This document shows positions 36,420 through 45,738 of a DNA stretch of 53,796 nt, piece by piece (positions within the stretch are counted from its first letter, which is position 1; every line of letters starts with the position of its first letter). The translations under genes were made by a program, and so were the position numbers. The stretch is taken from NCBI GenBank assembly GCA_041300865.1, contig JBFYTF010000038.1, positions 1 through 53,796 on the forward strand, given 5' to 3'. Origin of the DNA: JAAYZQ01 sp041300865 (GTDB taxonomy: Bacteria; Chloroflexota; Anaerolineae; JAAYZQ01). The notes beneath the pieces are model-generated. The model had not been told where the DNA came from and made no database searches. It was given only the letters and a program-made list of their open reading frames with translations.

Positions 36420-36768
36420 AGTGATCAAGGCGCTGTAGACGCCCACGGGTGTCCATCTCGACGGCGACGACGTCGATGCGCCACGGGCCGGGCCAGTCGT
36501 GGTTCTGGAGGTAGGTCTCGGCGAGCGTGATGAGGCGCGCCTGCTTGGCGAGGGTAATGGATTCCTCCGGGCTGCCGAGCTGCTGGCCGCGGCGGGTGCG
36601 GACCTCGACAAAGGCCAGGCATGGACCGTCGCGGGCCACCAGGTCTAGCTCGCCGGCCGCGCAGCGCCAGTTGCGTTCCAGGATCTCGTAGCCCCGCGTG
36701 GCCAGAAATTGTGCCGCCAGCTCTTCGCCATGCCGGCCCAGGCCGCCGCGGTCGTCGTGCTTTGTCAA
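36397..36768 (-). CDS. yraN: UPF0102 (YraN) endonuclease-like protein
   Basis: A 123-residue protein of the UPF0102 family, which has a restriction-endonuclease-like fold (GRHGEELAAQFLATRGYEILERNWR, GELDLVARDGPCLAFVEVRTRRG; the E-x(n)-D-x(n)-E/V-K/R positions are E..D..EVR). Its cell role is unsettled. The start is taken as TTG 36768 because GGAGGGG stands before it and a promoter at 36799-36826 overlaps the alternative ATG at 36807. It is coupled to miaA downstream. Confidence 0.9.
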   Translation of the reverse strand: MTKHDDRGGLGRHGEELAAQFLATRGYEILERNWRCAAGELDLVARDGPCLAFVEVRTRRGQQLGSPEESITLAKQARLITLAETYLQNHDWPGPWRIDVVAVEMDTRGRLQRLDHYENAVTG

Positions 36769-36798
36769 GTGCGCCCCTCCCCGTTCCTCATGGTGTGA

Positions 36799-36826
36799 GT
36801 ATAGCACAGGGCCGGCGATGGGTCAA
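36799..36826 (-). promoter_or_regulatory. Promoter of yraN-miaA
   Basis: Minus strand TTGACC (36826-36821), a 16-base spacer and TATACT (36804-36799), with TG-C before the -10 (extended -10). Confidence 0.65.
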
Positions 36827-37014
36827 CCGCCGGTTCCTCGGGCAGGCAGGCTGCGGGTCCAAGGCCTGCGGGCTCCGCAGGTGCAGTCAGGCGCAACGTC
36901 TGTAGAGCGGACGCTCAGTTCTGGTTGCGTCCCACCTCGGCGATCATACGGTTTTCATTCTGGCGCAGCGTCGAAGCGTTGTCAAGTTGAACGAAACGGC
37001 GGTTCGAGGAAGAA
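36827..37014. other. Intergenic stretch, nothing recognised
   Basis: No gene, RNA or strong structure is seen between the yraN promoter and the terminator-like hairpin at 37015. Confidence 0.4.
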
Positions 37015-37057
37015 GACCAGGCCTGGCGAGTGTTTCCCAATCCCGTCAAGCCTGGTC
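37015..37057 (-). terminator. Terminator, first copy of a duplicated unit
   Basis: An imperfect stem (GACCAGGCCTGGC, 37015-37027, against 37045-37057) followed on the minus strand by TTCTTCC. It is about 85% alike to the hairpin at 37902-37944 over some 65 bases, including the loop. Confidence 0.55.
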
Positions 37058-37116
37058 GGGGTCGCTACCGCTCATGGAGTCTCCTGTGAATATCCACTTC
37101 CGGAAGTAGCTGGGAT

Positions 37117-37362
37117 CTACGTGGATACCGATTCACACGGCGTGGAGCGGCCCAGCCTGTAGAACCATCGGCAGACGAGATCCCAGCGATAGGCGAGAGC
37201 CGCCAGCCGGCGGCCTAGTGAAGACCGAGAAGGAACGGCCTTGCCCCTATCAACGAACTCCAGCGGGCTTGGCGTGGGAACCGGCAGTCCCCTCTGCTTG
37301 ACCTCCAGGTCAGCGCGATCGTCGAACATTGCTCGGGCAACATGCTTGTCTACTTGCCACAT
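37117..37362 (-). CDS. Small hypothetical protein, doubtful
   Basis: A possible 81-residue product starting MWQVDKHVARAMFDDRADLEVK. GGAGG lies five bases before ATG 37362, and a terminator-like hairpin follows the stop. The frame is open upstream to 37518 without a better site. The C-terminal half is basic (SSLGRRLAALAYRWDLVCRWFYRLGR). I recognise no family. It lies between a decayed gene copy and the first terminator copy, so it could be an inserted small gene or non-coding remains. Confidence 0.35.
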   Translation of the reverse strand: MWQVDKHVARAMFDDRADLEVKQRGLPVPTPSPLEFVDRGKAVPSRSSLGRRLAALAYRWDLVCRWFYRLGRSTPCESVST

Positions 37363-37498
37363 CTTGACCTCCGTATCAGCCATTTCCCGTACCGTTCGCA
37401 GGTTGCCATAATTGGCCCTGCCGTGCACCTCTCGAGCATTAGAATCAGAGTAGCATAACGAGTGTTCCCAGATCGTTTCCATGCCCGTGCGTTTGGCC

Positions 37499-37639
37499 TC
37501 AATTCTGGCCGGAATCACTAGACGTCAAAGCCGTTGCGATTGTTGATCCTGCGCCACAGGACATCCGGCACAGCGCTGGGCCGAGGGTCTTGCCTGCAAC
37601 CAGCAGAGCCAACCCGGCCAAGAGCCTTCCGTTCCTCAT
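37499..37639 (-). pseudogene. Decayed copy of the small secreted protein gene
   Basis: AGGAGAG and ATG 37639 open a signal-peptide-like start (MRNGRLLAGLALLVAGK). Right after it the DNA matches the 3' end of the intact gene at 37993-38490, in another frame: read there it gives RPSAVPDVLWRRINNRNGFDV, against RPSAVPDTLWGRMNSRNGFDV in the intact copy. About 110 middle codons are missing and the frame has shifted. The shifted frame ends at TGA 37499 after 46 codons. Confidence 0.72.
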
Positions 37640-37892
37640 GATTCTCTCCTGATCTCACTGGGCATTGCCGGATCCCCGCGCCTTCCGAAACAGCTTCCCC
37701 ACGTCTCAGGTTAGCATATTGGGCGTGAACTCGCAACCGTAAAACAACCCATGTTTGTGAAGCGAAAACGCGGCACGCTTCGCCGGATATACGTGTTTGT
37801 TACGTAGGCGGATGCCGGGAAGAGGATGCGCGGAGACGCGGGGACAGAAAAAGAGCAGACCGGACCAGGCTATCACAAGCGACGGCGGATCG

Positions 37893-37944
37893 AGGAAAAG
37901 AAACCAGGCCTGGCGAGTGTTTCCCAGTCCCGCCAGGCCTGGTT
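37893..37944 (-). terminator. Terminator of the small secreted protein gene
   Basis: A perfect 13-bp stem (AACCAGGCCTGGC at 37902-37914 with 37932-37944) followed on the minus strand by a T-rich run (TTTCTTTTCC). It is the second copy of the 37015 element. Confidence 0.75.
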
Positions 37945-37992
37945 GGGGTGTAGACCCCTGTGGCGCGCCCAGTCGCTGATACGCCGAGCCCG

Positions 37993-38490
37993 CTAGACGT
38001 CAAAGCCGTTGCGGCTGTTCATCCTGCCCCACAGGGTGTCTGGCACGGCGCTGGGCCGGATGGCCCGGTCGCCGGTGGCCGCGCTGCCCTGCGGCTGCAG
38101 GTCCACAACGCACCATAGCGAGGTAGGTGCGGTCTGCAACCGCGGCCGGCTCGTGACATAGATCCTCCGGCCGTTGCCCTGCGGGCGGTAGAGGGCAAAG
38201 CCGTCGCGGCTGGTGACCAGGCACATCAGCGGCAGGGGTACGTCCAGGGGCCGCAACAGGCTTGCGCTGTAGAGCGTGGCCCAAGCCGGGACCGCGTCAT
38301 GGGCGACAAGGCCGTCGCGCCCGGCGCCGCTGAGCTCGTCTACGGCCGCCGGTACCCCGGCCAGCAGTCCATCCTCCACGTCATAGATGCGCGACCCTCT
38401 CGGCCCGGCCGGCGCCGCCGCGACAGCCTCTGGCAAGGCGGCAACCCAGAGCAGGAGGGCGAGCCAGGCGAAAGCCCACCTGTCCTTCAT
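37993..38490 (-). CDS. Small secreted hypothetical protein
   Basis: A 165-residue protein with a clear signal peptide (MKDRWAFAWLALLLWVAALPEAVAA, cut near residue 25). The mature part is of unknown family and has two Cys residues (MCLVTS, LWCVVDL) that could form a disulfide, plus mixed beta-type segments. GAGGAG stands six bases before the start. It follows a small gene after 18 bases and ends in a strong terminator. A truncated, frame-shifted copy of its start and end lies about 350 bases further downstream. Confidence 0.72.
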   Translation of the reverse strand: MKDRWAFAWLALLLWVAALPEAVAAAPAGPRGSRIYDVEDGLLAGVPAAVDELSGAGRDGLVAHDAVPAWATLYSASLLRPLDVPLPLMCLVTSRDGFALYRPQGNGRRIYVTSRPRLQTAPTSLWCVVDLQPQGSAATGDRAIRPSAVPDTLWGRMNSRNGFDV

Positions 38491-38508
38491 CCCTATCTCC
38501 TCACCGCT

Positions 38509-38769
38509 CTAACAGCACTGCTCGCCAGGCTTGGCCTCGACCTCCCGGCTCGCGCGCCGGCGCGCAAGAGCGCCCTTCCCCGAGGCCACAGCGCTGGCCC
38601 ACGCGGCCAAAGACGCCCTTCGCAGGTCCTTCAGGCGAGCTTGCCACACCCCGGGTGCGCGAGGTCCGGCCGCGGCGCGGGCCAGGCGGTACCGGTGCGC
38701 GTCTGCATGAGCACGCTGCGATCTATACTGAATCTCCGCACGTACATCAAATTCCGAGGGATGCATCAT
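38509..38769 (-). CDS. Small hypothetical protein, first gene of a two-gene operon
   Basis: An 86-residue basic protein starting MMHPSEFDVRAEIQYRSQRAHADAHRYRLARAAAG, an N-terminal pattern I associate with short uncharacterised high-GC bacterial proteins; the end is Ala/Arg-rich and closes with CC. AAAGGAG precedes two adjacent ATGs (38769 and 38766; the second has the better spacing). The leader holds a perfect 8-bp hairpin (38781-38802) just before the ribosome-binding site, and an extended -10 lies further up. No function is known. Confidence 0.65.
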   Translation of the reverse strand: MMHPSEFDVRAEIQYRSQRAHADAHRYRLARAAAGPRAPGVWQARLKDLRRASLAAWASAVASGKGALARRRASREVEAKPGEQCC

Positions 38770-38780
38770 CAGCTCCTTTC

Positions 38781-38802
38781 CCGGCCCTCAAAGTAGGGCC
38801 GG
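38781..38802 (-). other. Leader hairpin next to the ribosome-binding site
   Basis: A perfect 8-bp stem (CCGGCCCT / AGGGCCGG, 6-nt loop) ends two bases before AAAGGAG. It resembles in place and size the hairpin at 25221-25244. Confidence 0.6.
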
Positions 38803-38831
38803 AGCTTCACGTCCAGCAACAACTGCCCCCC

Positions 38832-38840
38832 AGTATAGCA
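38832..38840 (-). promoter_or_regulatory. Extended -10 of the 38769 operon
   Basis: Minus strand TGCTATACT (38840-38832). No convincing -35 at the usual distance. Confidence 0.45.
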
Positions 38841-38916
38841 GGACAGCGTTACCGGATCGTTTCGCGGAGCGTTCCCTGGGAGAAAACGTGATGATTTCTG
38901 GAAAACCTACTGAGGC

Positions 38917-40056
38917 TCAGGTGGTGCGGAGCATGGCTGCCAGGAGAGCAGCTCGTTCAGGCAGGGATGACAGGACGACGTGCTCGTGTTCTGCGTGTGC
39001 GCCGTCGCCGGCGGGACCCAGGCCATCCAGGGTGGGGATGCCCAGGGCCGCCGTGAAGTTACCGTCGGAACCGCCGCCGCTGCCGGCCTCGGCCACCTCA
39101 AATCCCATTTCGGCCGCCAGTGCCACGGCCCGGGCATAGAGCGCGGCAATAGCCGGCGTGCGGACCATGGGCGGGCGGCCGACGCCGCCCCTGATCTCCA
39201 GCGTGGCACCCTCCAGGTGTGGCCGCAGGCGACGGATTTGAGCGTCGAGCAGGGCTGCCTGGGCTTGGTCCGTCACGCGGACATCGACCCGCGCCCAGGC
39301 CTGCTGCGGCACGACGTTGCTTCGCGTGCCGCCGCCGACGACACCGACATTGACCGTGGTCCCAATGTCGTAATCGGTCAGGCCTTGCAGGGCAAGGATC
39401 TGGTGGGCAAGCTCCTCAATGGCGTTCACGCCGCTGGCGTGGTCCACACCGGCGTGGGCGGCGCGCCCGGTGGCCGTTACCCGGTAGGCGCCTGTCCCCT
39501 TGCGCCACGTCTTGAGCGCCGCATGGGGAGGCTGCGCCGGTTCCAGGACCAGGACGACGGCGTGCCGCCGCGCTTCGACCTCAACCAGAGCTCGCGACGT
39601 CCGGCTGCCGGTCTCCTCGTCCGAGGTGAGAAGCAGGGTGATGGGCCGGGCAGGCGCGAGATCCAGGTCCAGGAGGGCGCGGACAGCCCACAGAGCGTTC
39701 GCGATGCCGCCCTTCATATCGAGAGCGCCGGGACCATACAGCCGGCCCTCTTCCACGCGCACGGGGCGCCGGGCGAGCGTGCCCACGTCCCAGACGGTGT
39801 CCATGTGGCACAGGAGAAGGCTCCCACCCTCGCCCTGGCCCCACCGGGCGCGGACGTGATCGCCTGCCTCGGCCTGGGGCACGATCTCGACGGCGGCGCC
39901 GAGAGGCTCCAGCCGTGCGGCGAGGAGCCTCGCCAACCGGTCCAGGGCCTGCTTGTCGTTGCTGGGCGATTCCAGCTCGACGAGCTCGACAACCAGGGCC
40001 GCCATGTCGGCCTGGTGCTCGCGCAGGTAGGCCAGGATCCGTTGCGCGTCGGTCAT
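38917..40056 (-). CDS. M20 family zinc amidohydrolase/peptidase
   Basis: A 379-residue, apparently cytoplasmic M20 enzyme, closest in look to the glutamate carboxypeptidase/CPG2 and DapE/ArgE groups: LLLCHMDTVWDVG (first zinc His and Asp), GPGALDMKGG (bridging Asp), LLLTSDEETGS (catalytic Glu followed by metal Glu), AAHAGVDHASGVNAIEELA (dimerisation-domain His), and GSGGGSDGNFTAALGIPTLDGLGPAGDGAHAEHEHV (last zinc His). It starts six bases before the end of the binding-protein gene's stop region, in the lysA operon, so a role in DAP/lysine or peptide turnover is possible. The substrate is not shown by the sequence. Confidence 0.9.
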   Translation of the reverse strand: MTDAQRILAYLREHQADMAALVVELVELESPSNDKQALDRLARLLAARLEPLGAAVEIVPQAEAGDHVRARWGQGEGGSLLLCHMDTVWDVGTLARRPVRVEEGRLYGPGALDMKGGIANALWAVRALLDLDLAPARPITLLLTSDEETGSRTSRALVEVEARRHAVVLVLEPAQPPHAALKTWRKGTGAYRVTATGRAAHAGVDHASGVNAIEELAHQILALQGLTDYDIGTTVNVGVVGGGTRSNVVPQQAWARVDVRVTDQAQAALLDAQIRRLRPHLEGATLEIRGGVGRPPMVRTPAIAALYARAVALAAEMGFEVAEAGSGGGSDGNFTAALGIPTLDGLGPAGDGAHAEHEHVVLSSLPERAALLAAMLRTT

Positions 40057-40061
40057 GGCTG

Positions 40062-41942
40062 TCACTCTCCCTCTTGCAGGTACCACTCCCCTGCATTCCA
40101 GGAGAAGGTGTCCCAGATATTCGGCCTGTAGCCCATAAAGCGTGTGCTGAGCGCGTCGAGGGCAGGATAAGTATACAGATAGATCTGGGGGCGATCTGTG
40201 GCCACGCGTTCGGCCAGCCTTTGGTATGCGGCGGCACGCGTGGCCGGATCGGGGCTGGAGCCCGCGGTGGCCAGGGCAGCATCTGCCTCCGCGTTGATCC
40301 ACCGAGCATAGTTGTAGCCCTGGCCGGAGTTCTTGTCGCAGGGGATGCTGGCGGAGGCGTAGGAACCGTAGAGGCGGCTGTAAGGCTCGACTCCGAAGCC
40401 GGTGGCATACAGCAAGATGTCGAACTCGCCATGGCTGCGGAACGCGCCCCGGTCATAACTGCCAAAGAGCGTCGCCGCCGGCACCTTGACGATGGTCAGC
40501 TCGATGCCCACTTTTTTCAGCATGCCGGCGATCATGGCTGCCGTTCGCTCTCGCAGCTCGTGGCCGGCCGTCGTCCCGATCTCGAGTTGGAGCGGCCGGC
40601 CCTCTTTGGCGTACAGGCAGCCGTGGCACTCGCGGACGCCGTCGTCGTTGCGGTCCTTCCACCCGGCCTCGTCCAGGAGGGTGCCGGCCCGCTCCAGGTC
40701 GTACGCTGAGGGTGTGACCGAGGTGGCAAAGCGGCCTTGGTTTAGCTCGGTGCTGGCCGGGGAGCCGTAGGTGGGCAGTGTGGCGGCTAGCAAGGTCTGC
40801 TTGTCGATGGCCACCTCGATGGCCTCCCGGACGCGGGGATCGCCTAGCGCCCAATGCCAGGCCGGCTTCCTATTCAGCGCGTCGGCGCACGGCGCAGCCG
40901 GAGCCTGGCTGCGCAGGTTTAGCACCAGGCGCTCGGTCGCCGTGCTTGGCTGGCTGGCCACCCTGGTCCCTGTCCATGTTTCAGCCTGAAACAGGTCTCC
41001 CTCGGCCACATCCCAGACCAGGTCGATCTCGCCTTTCTTCAGCAGCTCGATGCCCTCCTCATTGCTGCCGATCCAGCGCAAGATTACCGTGTCGAGGTAG
41101 GGCTGCCCCCGGGACTCCCAGCCTTCGTACTCGAGGTTTCGCACTGCCGTCAAATGTTCTTCCAGCACCCACTCCCCGAGGACAAAGGGCCCCAGAACGG
41201 GGTCCGGGTAGCGGTTGTAATCCCAGGTGGGCATCTTTTGTGGGTCCAGGCCCGTATGGCTGGGCAAGATGGACGTGGCAAAGAGGGTCAGGAAGGCCGG
41301 GTAGAACCTTTCGAATTTGACGGTGACCGTGTATGGGTCGGGGCAGGTGAGAGAGGCGATGCGCCGATAGCCATCCGTCTTGCTGCCCTGCAGCTGGGTC
41401 ACTGCCTGGTAGGTAAAGAGCACGTCCTGGCAGTCAAACGGATCGCGGTCGGACCAGGTCACGTTCTTGCGCAGGTGGTACGTGATCGTCAGCCCGTCGG
41501 GCGACACCCCACCGTTTTCCAGCGATGGCACCTCGCTTGCCAGGTCGGGGGCCCAGCTGCCGTCGGGCCGGACCTGGACCAGGCCCCGCTCAAAGAGGGC
41601 ACCGGCGACATCGGCGACCGCCTGGGTGCGGAGGTAGGCGTTGAGCAGGTCTGGCTCGTAGCGCAGACCCAGTACCAAGGCCCCTCCGCGCTTGTCGGCG
41701 CCTGGCCGCGCCGGCGTGGGCTGGGTTACGGGCGCCGCCGTCGGCCTGGGCTTGGCGGCGGTGGCCAGCCGTTCGGGCGTGGGGCCGCAGGCGGCGAGGA
41801 GGGCCGCGAGCAAGGCAGCCAGCAGCAAAAAGCTCGCGCCCAGGGCGGTATGCCGGGCGGATCTGGCGCTCCTGGCCCAACAAGATCGGCGGACGGGCCT
41901 GCCGCCTTCCCCGGGAGCCACTTCAGGCGGGATTGCCTTCAT
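40062..41942 (-). CDS. Oligopeptide/dipeptide-type ABC binding lipoprotein (family 5)
   Basis: A 626-residue exported solute-binding protein. An Arg-rich N-region and a hydrophobic stretch lead to LLAALLAACG (lipobox), a Pro/Thr linker follows, then the SBP_bac_5 fold: RGGALVLGLRYEPDLLN, LTITYHLRKNVTWSDRDPFDCQDVLFTYQ, FVLGEWVLEEHLTAVRN, LDTVILRWIG, ALGDPRVREAIEVAIDKQTLL. Such proteins bind peptides, nickel or sugars. No permease or ATPase genes are beside it. ATG 41942 overlaps the lysA stop by four bases (ATGA), and the M20 gene follows closely, so the three are co-expressed. Confidence 0.9.
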   Translation of the reverse strand: MKAIPPEVAPGEGGRPVRRSCWARSARSARHTALGASFLLLAALLAALLAACGPTPERLATAAKPRPTAAPVTQPTPARPGADKRGGALVLGLRYEPDLLNAYLRTQAVADVAGALFERGLVQVRPDGSWAPDLASEVPSLENGGVSPDGLTITYHLRKNVTWSDRDPFDCQDVLFTYQAVTQLQGSKTDGYRRIASLTCPDPYTVTVKFERFYPAFLTLFATSILPSHTGLDPQKMPTWDYNRYPDPVLGPFVLGEWVLEEHLTAVRNLEYEGWESRGQPYLDTVILRWIGSNEEGIELLKKGEIDLVWDVAEGDLFQAETWTGTRVASQPSTATERLVLNLRSQAPAAPCADALNRKPAWHWALGDPRVREAIEVAIDKQTLLAATLPTYGSPASTELNQGRFATSVTPSAYDLERAGTLLDEAGWKDRNDDGVRECHGCLYAKEGRPLQLEIGTTAGHELRERTAAMIAGMLKKVGIELTIVKVPAATLFGSYDRGAFRSHGEFDILLYATGFGVEPYSRLYGSYASASIPCDKNSGQGYNYARWINAEADAALATAGSSPDPATRAAAYQRLAERVATDRPQIYLYTYPALDALSTRFMGYRPNIWDTFSWNAGEWYLQEGE

Positions 41943-43282
41943 GACAGGCCGGCCAGCGGTCTGTCCAGGCGGTACAGGTCGGCCACTTGCTCGCGCTCCC
42001 GGATCACCTGGGCTCGGCCGCCCGCCAGCCAAAGCACTGCAGGCCGGCACGTGCCGTTATAGTTGCTGGACATGCTCAGCTGGTAGGCACCGCCGACAGG
42101 GATCGCGACAAGCTCGCCGGGCCGAACCTCGGGCAACGGTAAATCCTCGACAAGGACGTCGCCGCTCTCGCAAATGGGCCCTGCCAGCCAGGCAGGGCCG
42201 GCCGCCGGCCGCGTGGGCGACCAGACTGGCAGCGCCGAGTAGCGGGCGCCATAGAGGGCCGGGCGTATGTTGTCCGGGAGCCCTCCGTCGAGAAGCAGCC
42301 AGCGCCGGTGGGCAGTGTGCTTGACGGCCCCCACGCGGTACAGGGCTACCCCGGCCCTGGCTACCAGGCTCCGCCCAGGCTCGAGCTGCAGCCGTGGCAG
42401 AGGCAGCTCCCAGCGGCGGCAGCCCTCCTCCAGCTGCAGGCCGACGAACCGGACATAGTCGCCGATCTCGGGGTGAGGCAGCTCGCTCTCGTGGTAGGCG
42501 ACGCCCCAGCCGCCCCCGGGGCTCAACACCTCGGGCAGCCAGCCCGCCTCGCGGCGCAGCTCGGCGACGAGCTCCAGCACGCGGTCGAGCGCCGGGCTGA
42601 TTGGCTGTGGGTCATGGAAGTGTGATCCCTGATGAAAGTGGATGCCTTTGAGGGGCAGCTCCCGCTCCTGGCAGAGCTTGACTGCCTGCCGCGCCTCGGC
42701 GGGGCTCATGCCAAACTTGCTGTCTTCCTGGCCCGTCTGCGTGAATGTATGGTGGGTGGCGACGGCCAGCCCAGGCCGGAGGCGAAGCCAAAGGTCGGGC
42801 AACGGTGGCGGCGCGGCGGAGGCCAGCGAGACGATGCGTTCCAGCTCGAGGAGGTTGTCGACGACGATCGTCCCGGCGTGCAGCAGGGCGGCTTGCAGAT
42901 CCCCGTCCGTCTTGTTGACGCCATGCACCAGGATGCGCCCGCGACCCAGGCCCGCCGCCACGGCGACGGCGATCTCGCCGGCGCCCGTGCAATCAAGCAC
43001 AAGATCTTGATGGTCCACCCACTGAGCGATGGCCAGGCACAGAAAGGCTTTGGCCGCGTAGGTGATTCCCGAGCTGCCCGGGTAGAAGCGCGCCAGTGCC
43101 TCGCGGTAATCGGCAACCGCCGCATCCATGGTGGCCTGATCGTATACATAGAGGGGCGTGCCATGCTCGTCGGCCAGGGCCGTGAGGTCGCAGCCGGCGA
43201 TGGACAGACGCTCGCCTGTGATGCGAGCGGTGATAGGCAAGAGCTCCAGCCGGGCGGCAGCGTCGTAGCGGGCGCTATCCAT
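41939..43282 (-). CDS. lysA: Diaminopimelate decarboxylase LysA
   Basis: Makes lysine from meso-diaminopimelate with PLP. The 447-residue protein has the type III PLP-decarboxylase barrel: PLYVYDQATMDAAV, PLP lysine K78 in ITYAAKAFLC, HGVNKT, GIHFHQGSH, LSPGGGWGVAY, QLEPGRSLVARAG and the C-terminal GPICESGDVL, whose Cys belongs to the active site of the dimer. LysA is about 420 residues elsewhere, so this is slightly long. ATG 43282 has no good ribosome-binding site; a 12-codon leader ORF with a strong site ends just inside the gene. The binding-protein gene follows with a four-base overlap. Confidence 0.93.
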   Translation of the reverse strand: MDSARYDAAARLELLPITARITGERLSIAGCDLTALADEHGTPLYVYDQATMDAAVADYREALARFYPGSSGITYAAKAFLCLAIAQWVDHQDLVLDCTGAGEIAVAVAAGLGRGRILVHGVNKTDGDLQAALLHAGTIVVDNLLELERIVSLASAAPPPLPDLWLRLRPGLAVATHHTFTQTGQEDSKFGMSPAEARQAVKLCQERELPLKGIHFHQGSHFHDPQPISPALDRVLELVAELRREAGWLPEVLSPGGGWGVAYHESELPHPEIGDYVRFVGLQLEEGCRRWELPLPRLQLEPGRSLVARAGVALYRVGAVKHTAHRRWLLLDGGLPDNIRPALYGARYSALPVWSPTRPAAGPAWLAGPICESGDVLVEDLPLPEVRPGELVAIPVGGAYQLSMSSNYNGTCRPAVLWLAGGRAQVIREREQVADLYRLDRPLAGLS

Positions 43283-43313
43283 GTTTCGCGCCCGCCGCCA
43301 TCCTGATCTGCAT
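43275..43313 (-). CDS. Twelve-residue leader ORF overlapping lysA
   Basis: MQIRMAAGAKHG, opened by ATG 43313 four bases after a perfect AAGGAGG and closed by TAG 43277-43275 inside the second and third codons of lysA, in another frame. lysA itself lacks such a site, so translation of this ORF would bring ribosomes to the lysA start. It is too short to judge otherwise. Confidence 0.5.
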   Translation of the reverse strand: MQIRMAAGAKHG

Positions 43314-43420
43314 CGATCCTCCTTGAGACAAGCCGGCTACTTGGCGCCGTGCCCTGGCTGCCGGGCAGCCGGCAGAGCCGAGCCCCGCTGCCGGACGTGG
43401 CCTGGCCGGTCCGGTAGGCC

Positions 43421-43449
43421 ATTATAGGCGATGTGGATGCAAAAGTCAA
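43421..43449 (-). promoter_or_regulatory. Promoter of the lysA operon
   Basis: Minus strand TTGACT (43449-43444), a 17-base spacer and TATAAT (43426-43421). The leader to lysA is about 130 bases and GC-rich; I see no lysine riboswitch in it. Confidence 0.75.
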
Positions 43450-43487
43450 AGCCGGGAAAACGGGTCTCCGGTTCCCCGGCTCACCCG

Positions 43488-43754
43488 TCAGATTACCCTC
43501 GCCGGTGGCACTCGGCCGGCGGTACCCTCGCTCGCCGGAGGCATGGCAAGCAGCTCGACCATATCGTGCATGTACTCCTCCCGGCATGAAGGACAGCGTT
43601 GCATCACCTTCTGAGCAGTGCTCAAGATCGCCCGGGGATCCAGACCTTCGGCCAAAAGGTCTGACAGGTAATCCAGGACCACGAAGCAGTCGTCACAGGA
43701 CAGGGGCGCCTGGCTGGCTGTTGCCCGTAACAAGATCTGCCACAGACTTTCCAT
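43488..43754 (-). CDS. Small double-CxxC protein (anti-sigma/zinc-finger-like)
   Basis: An 88-residue protein starting MESLWQILLRAT. Two Cys pairs, SCDDCF (about 20-23) and RCPSCREE (about 54-57), are set 30 residues apart with a helical stretch between (VVLDYLSDLLAEGLDPRAILSTAQKVMQ), a pattern of zinc-binding anti-sigma-like or adaptor proteins. No sigma factor gene is next to it. ATG 43754 is preferred to the longer frame from 43820; AGGAGAGG lies upstream, somewhat far. A consensus promoter precedes it. Confidence 0.7.
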   Translation of the reverse strand: MESLWQILLRATASQAPLSCDDCFVVLDYLSDLLAEGLDPRAILSTAQKVMQRCPSCREEYMHDMVELLAMPPASEGTAGRVPPARVI

Positions 43755-43843
43755 TGGGCGGGATCCTCTCCTGGCAGATCGACAGCAGAAAGACGGCGGC
43801 GCCGCCGATCTGCCAATCATGCAATTTGTATGACGTAATTGAT

Positions 43844-43872
43844 AGTATAGCAGGCCCGGGGCGGGATGTCAA
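43844..43872 (-). promoter_or_regulatory. Consensus promoter of the double-CxxC gene
   Basis: Minus strand TTGACA (43872-43867), a 17-base spacer and TATACT (43849-43844), with TG-C before the -10. Confidence 0.75.
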
Positions 43873-43970
43873 ATCCGAAGGGTCGGAGGGCGCCTGCGCG
43901 CCCTATACAAACGGTAGATGTTCTGTCACGAGGTGCGTGAACCCCCAGCCAGACCTTGGCGTTGGGAGTG

Positions 43971-44011
43971 CGCGGTTCACCGCGCTTTCATTGGCGGGCG
44001 CTGAGGCGCCC
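43971..44011 (-). terminator. GC-rich hairpins after treS
   Basis: Two small stems, GCGCGG-ttca-CCGCGC (about 43971-43986) and GGGCGC-tgag-GCGCCC (about 43996-44011), lie 15 to 55 bases past the treS stop. No T run, so termination is only a possibility. Confidence 0.4.
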
Positions 44012-44025
44012 ACGACAAGTGGCCG

Positions 44026-45678
<1,653 letters not shown>

Positions 45679-45697
45679 CGCTCTCTCCGGGAACTGG

Positions 45698-45716
45698 GCG
45701 CAGCCTGGCGCTGCGC
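45698..45716 (-). other. Hairpin between the dehydrogenase and treS genes
   Basis: A perfect 7-bp stem, GCGCAGC-ctggc-GCTGCGC, in the 60-base gap. Confidence 0.4.
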
Positions 45717-45738
45717 GTGGGCACGGCCAACTGCCGCG

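Noticed and set aside
43283..43420. Lysine riboswitch in the lysA leader
   Set aside because: The leader is about 130 bases and GC-rich, with no L-box-like conserved core or anti-terminator.
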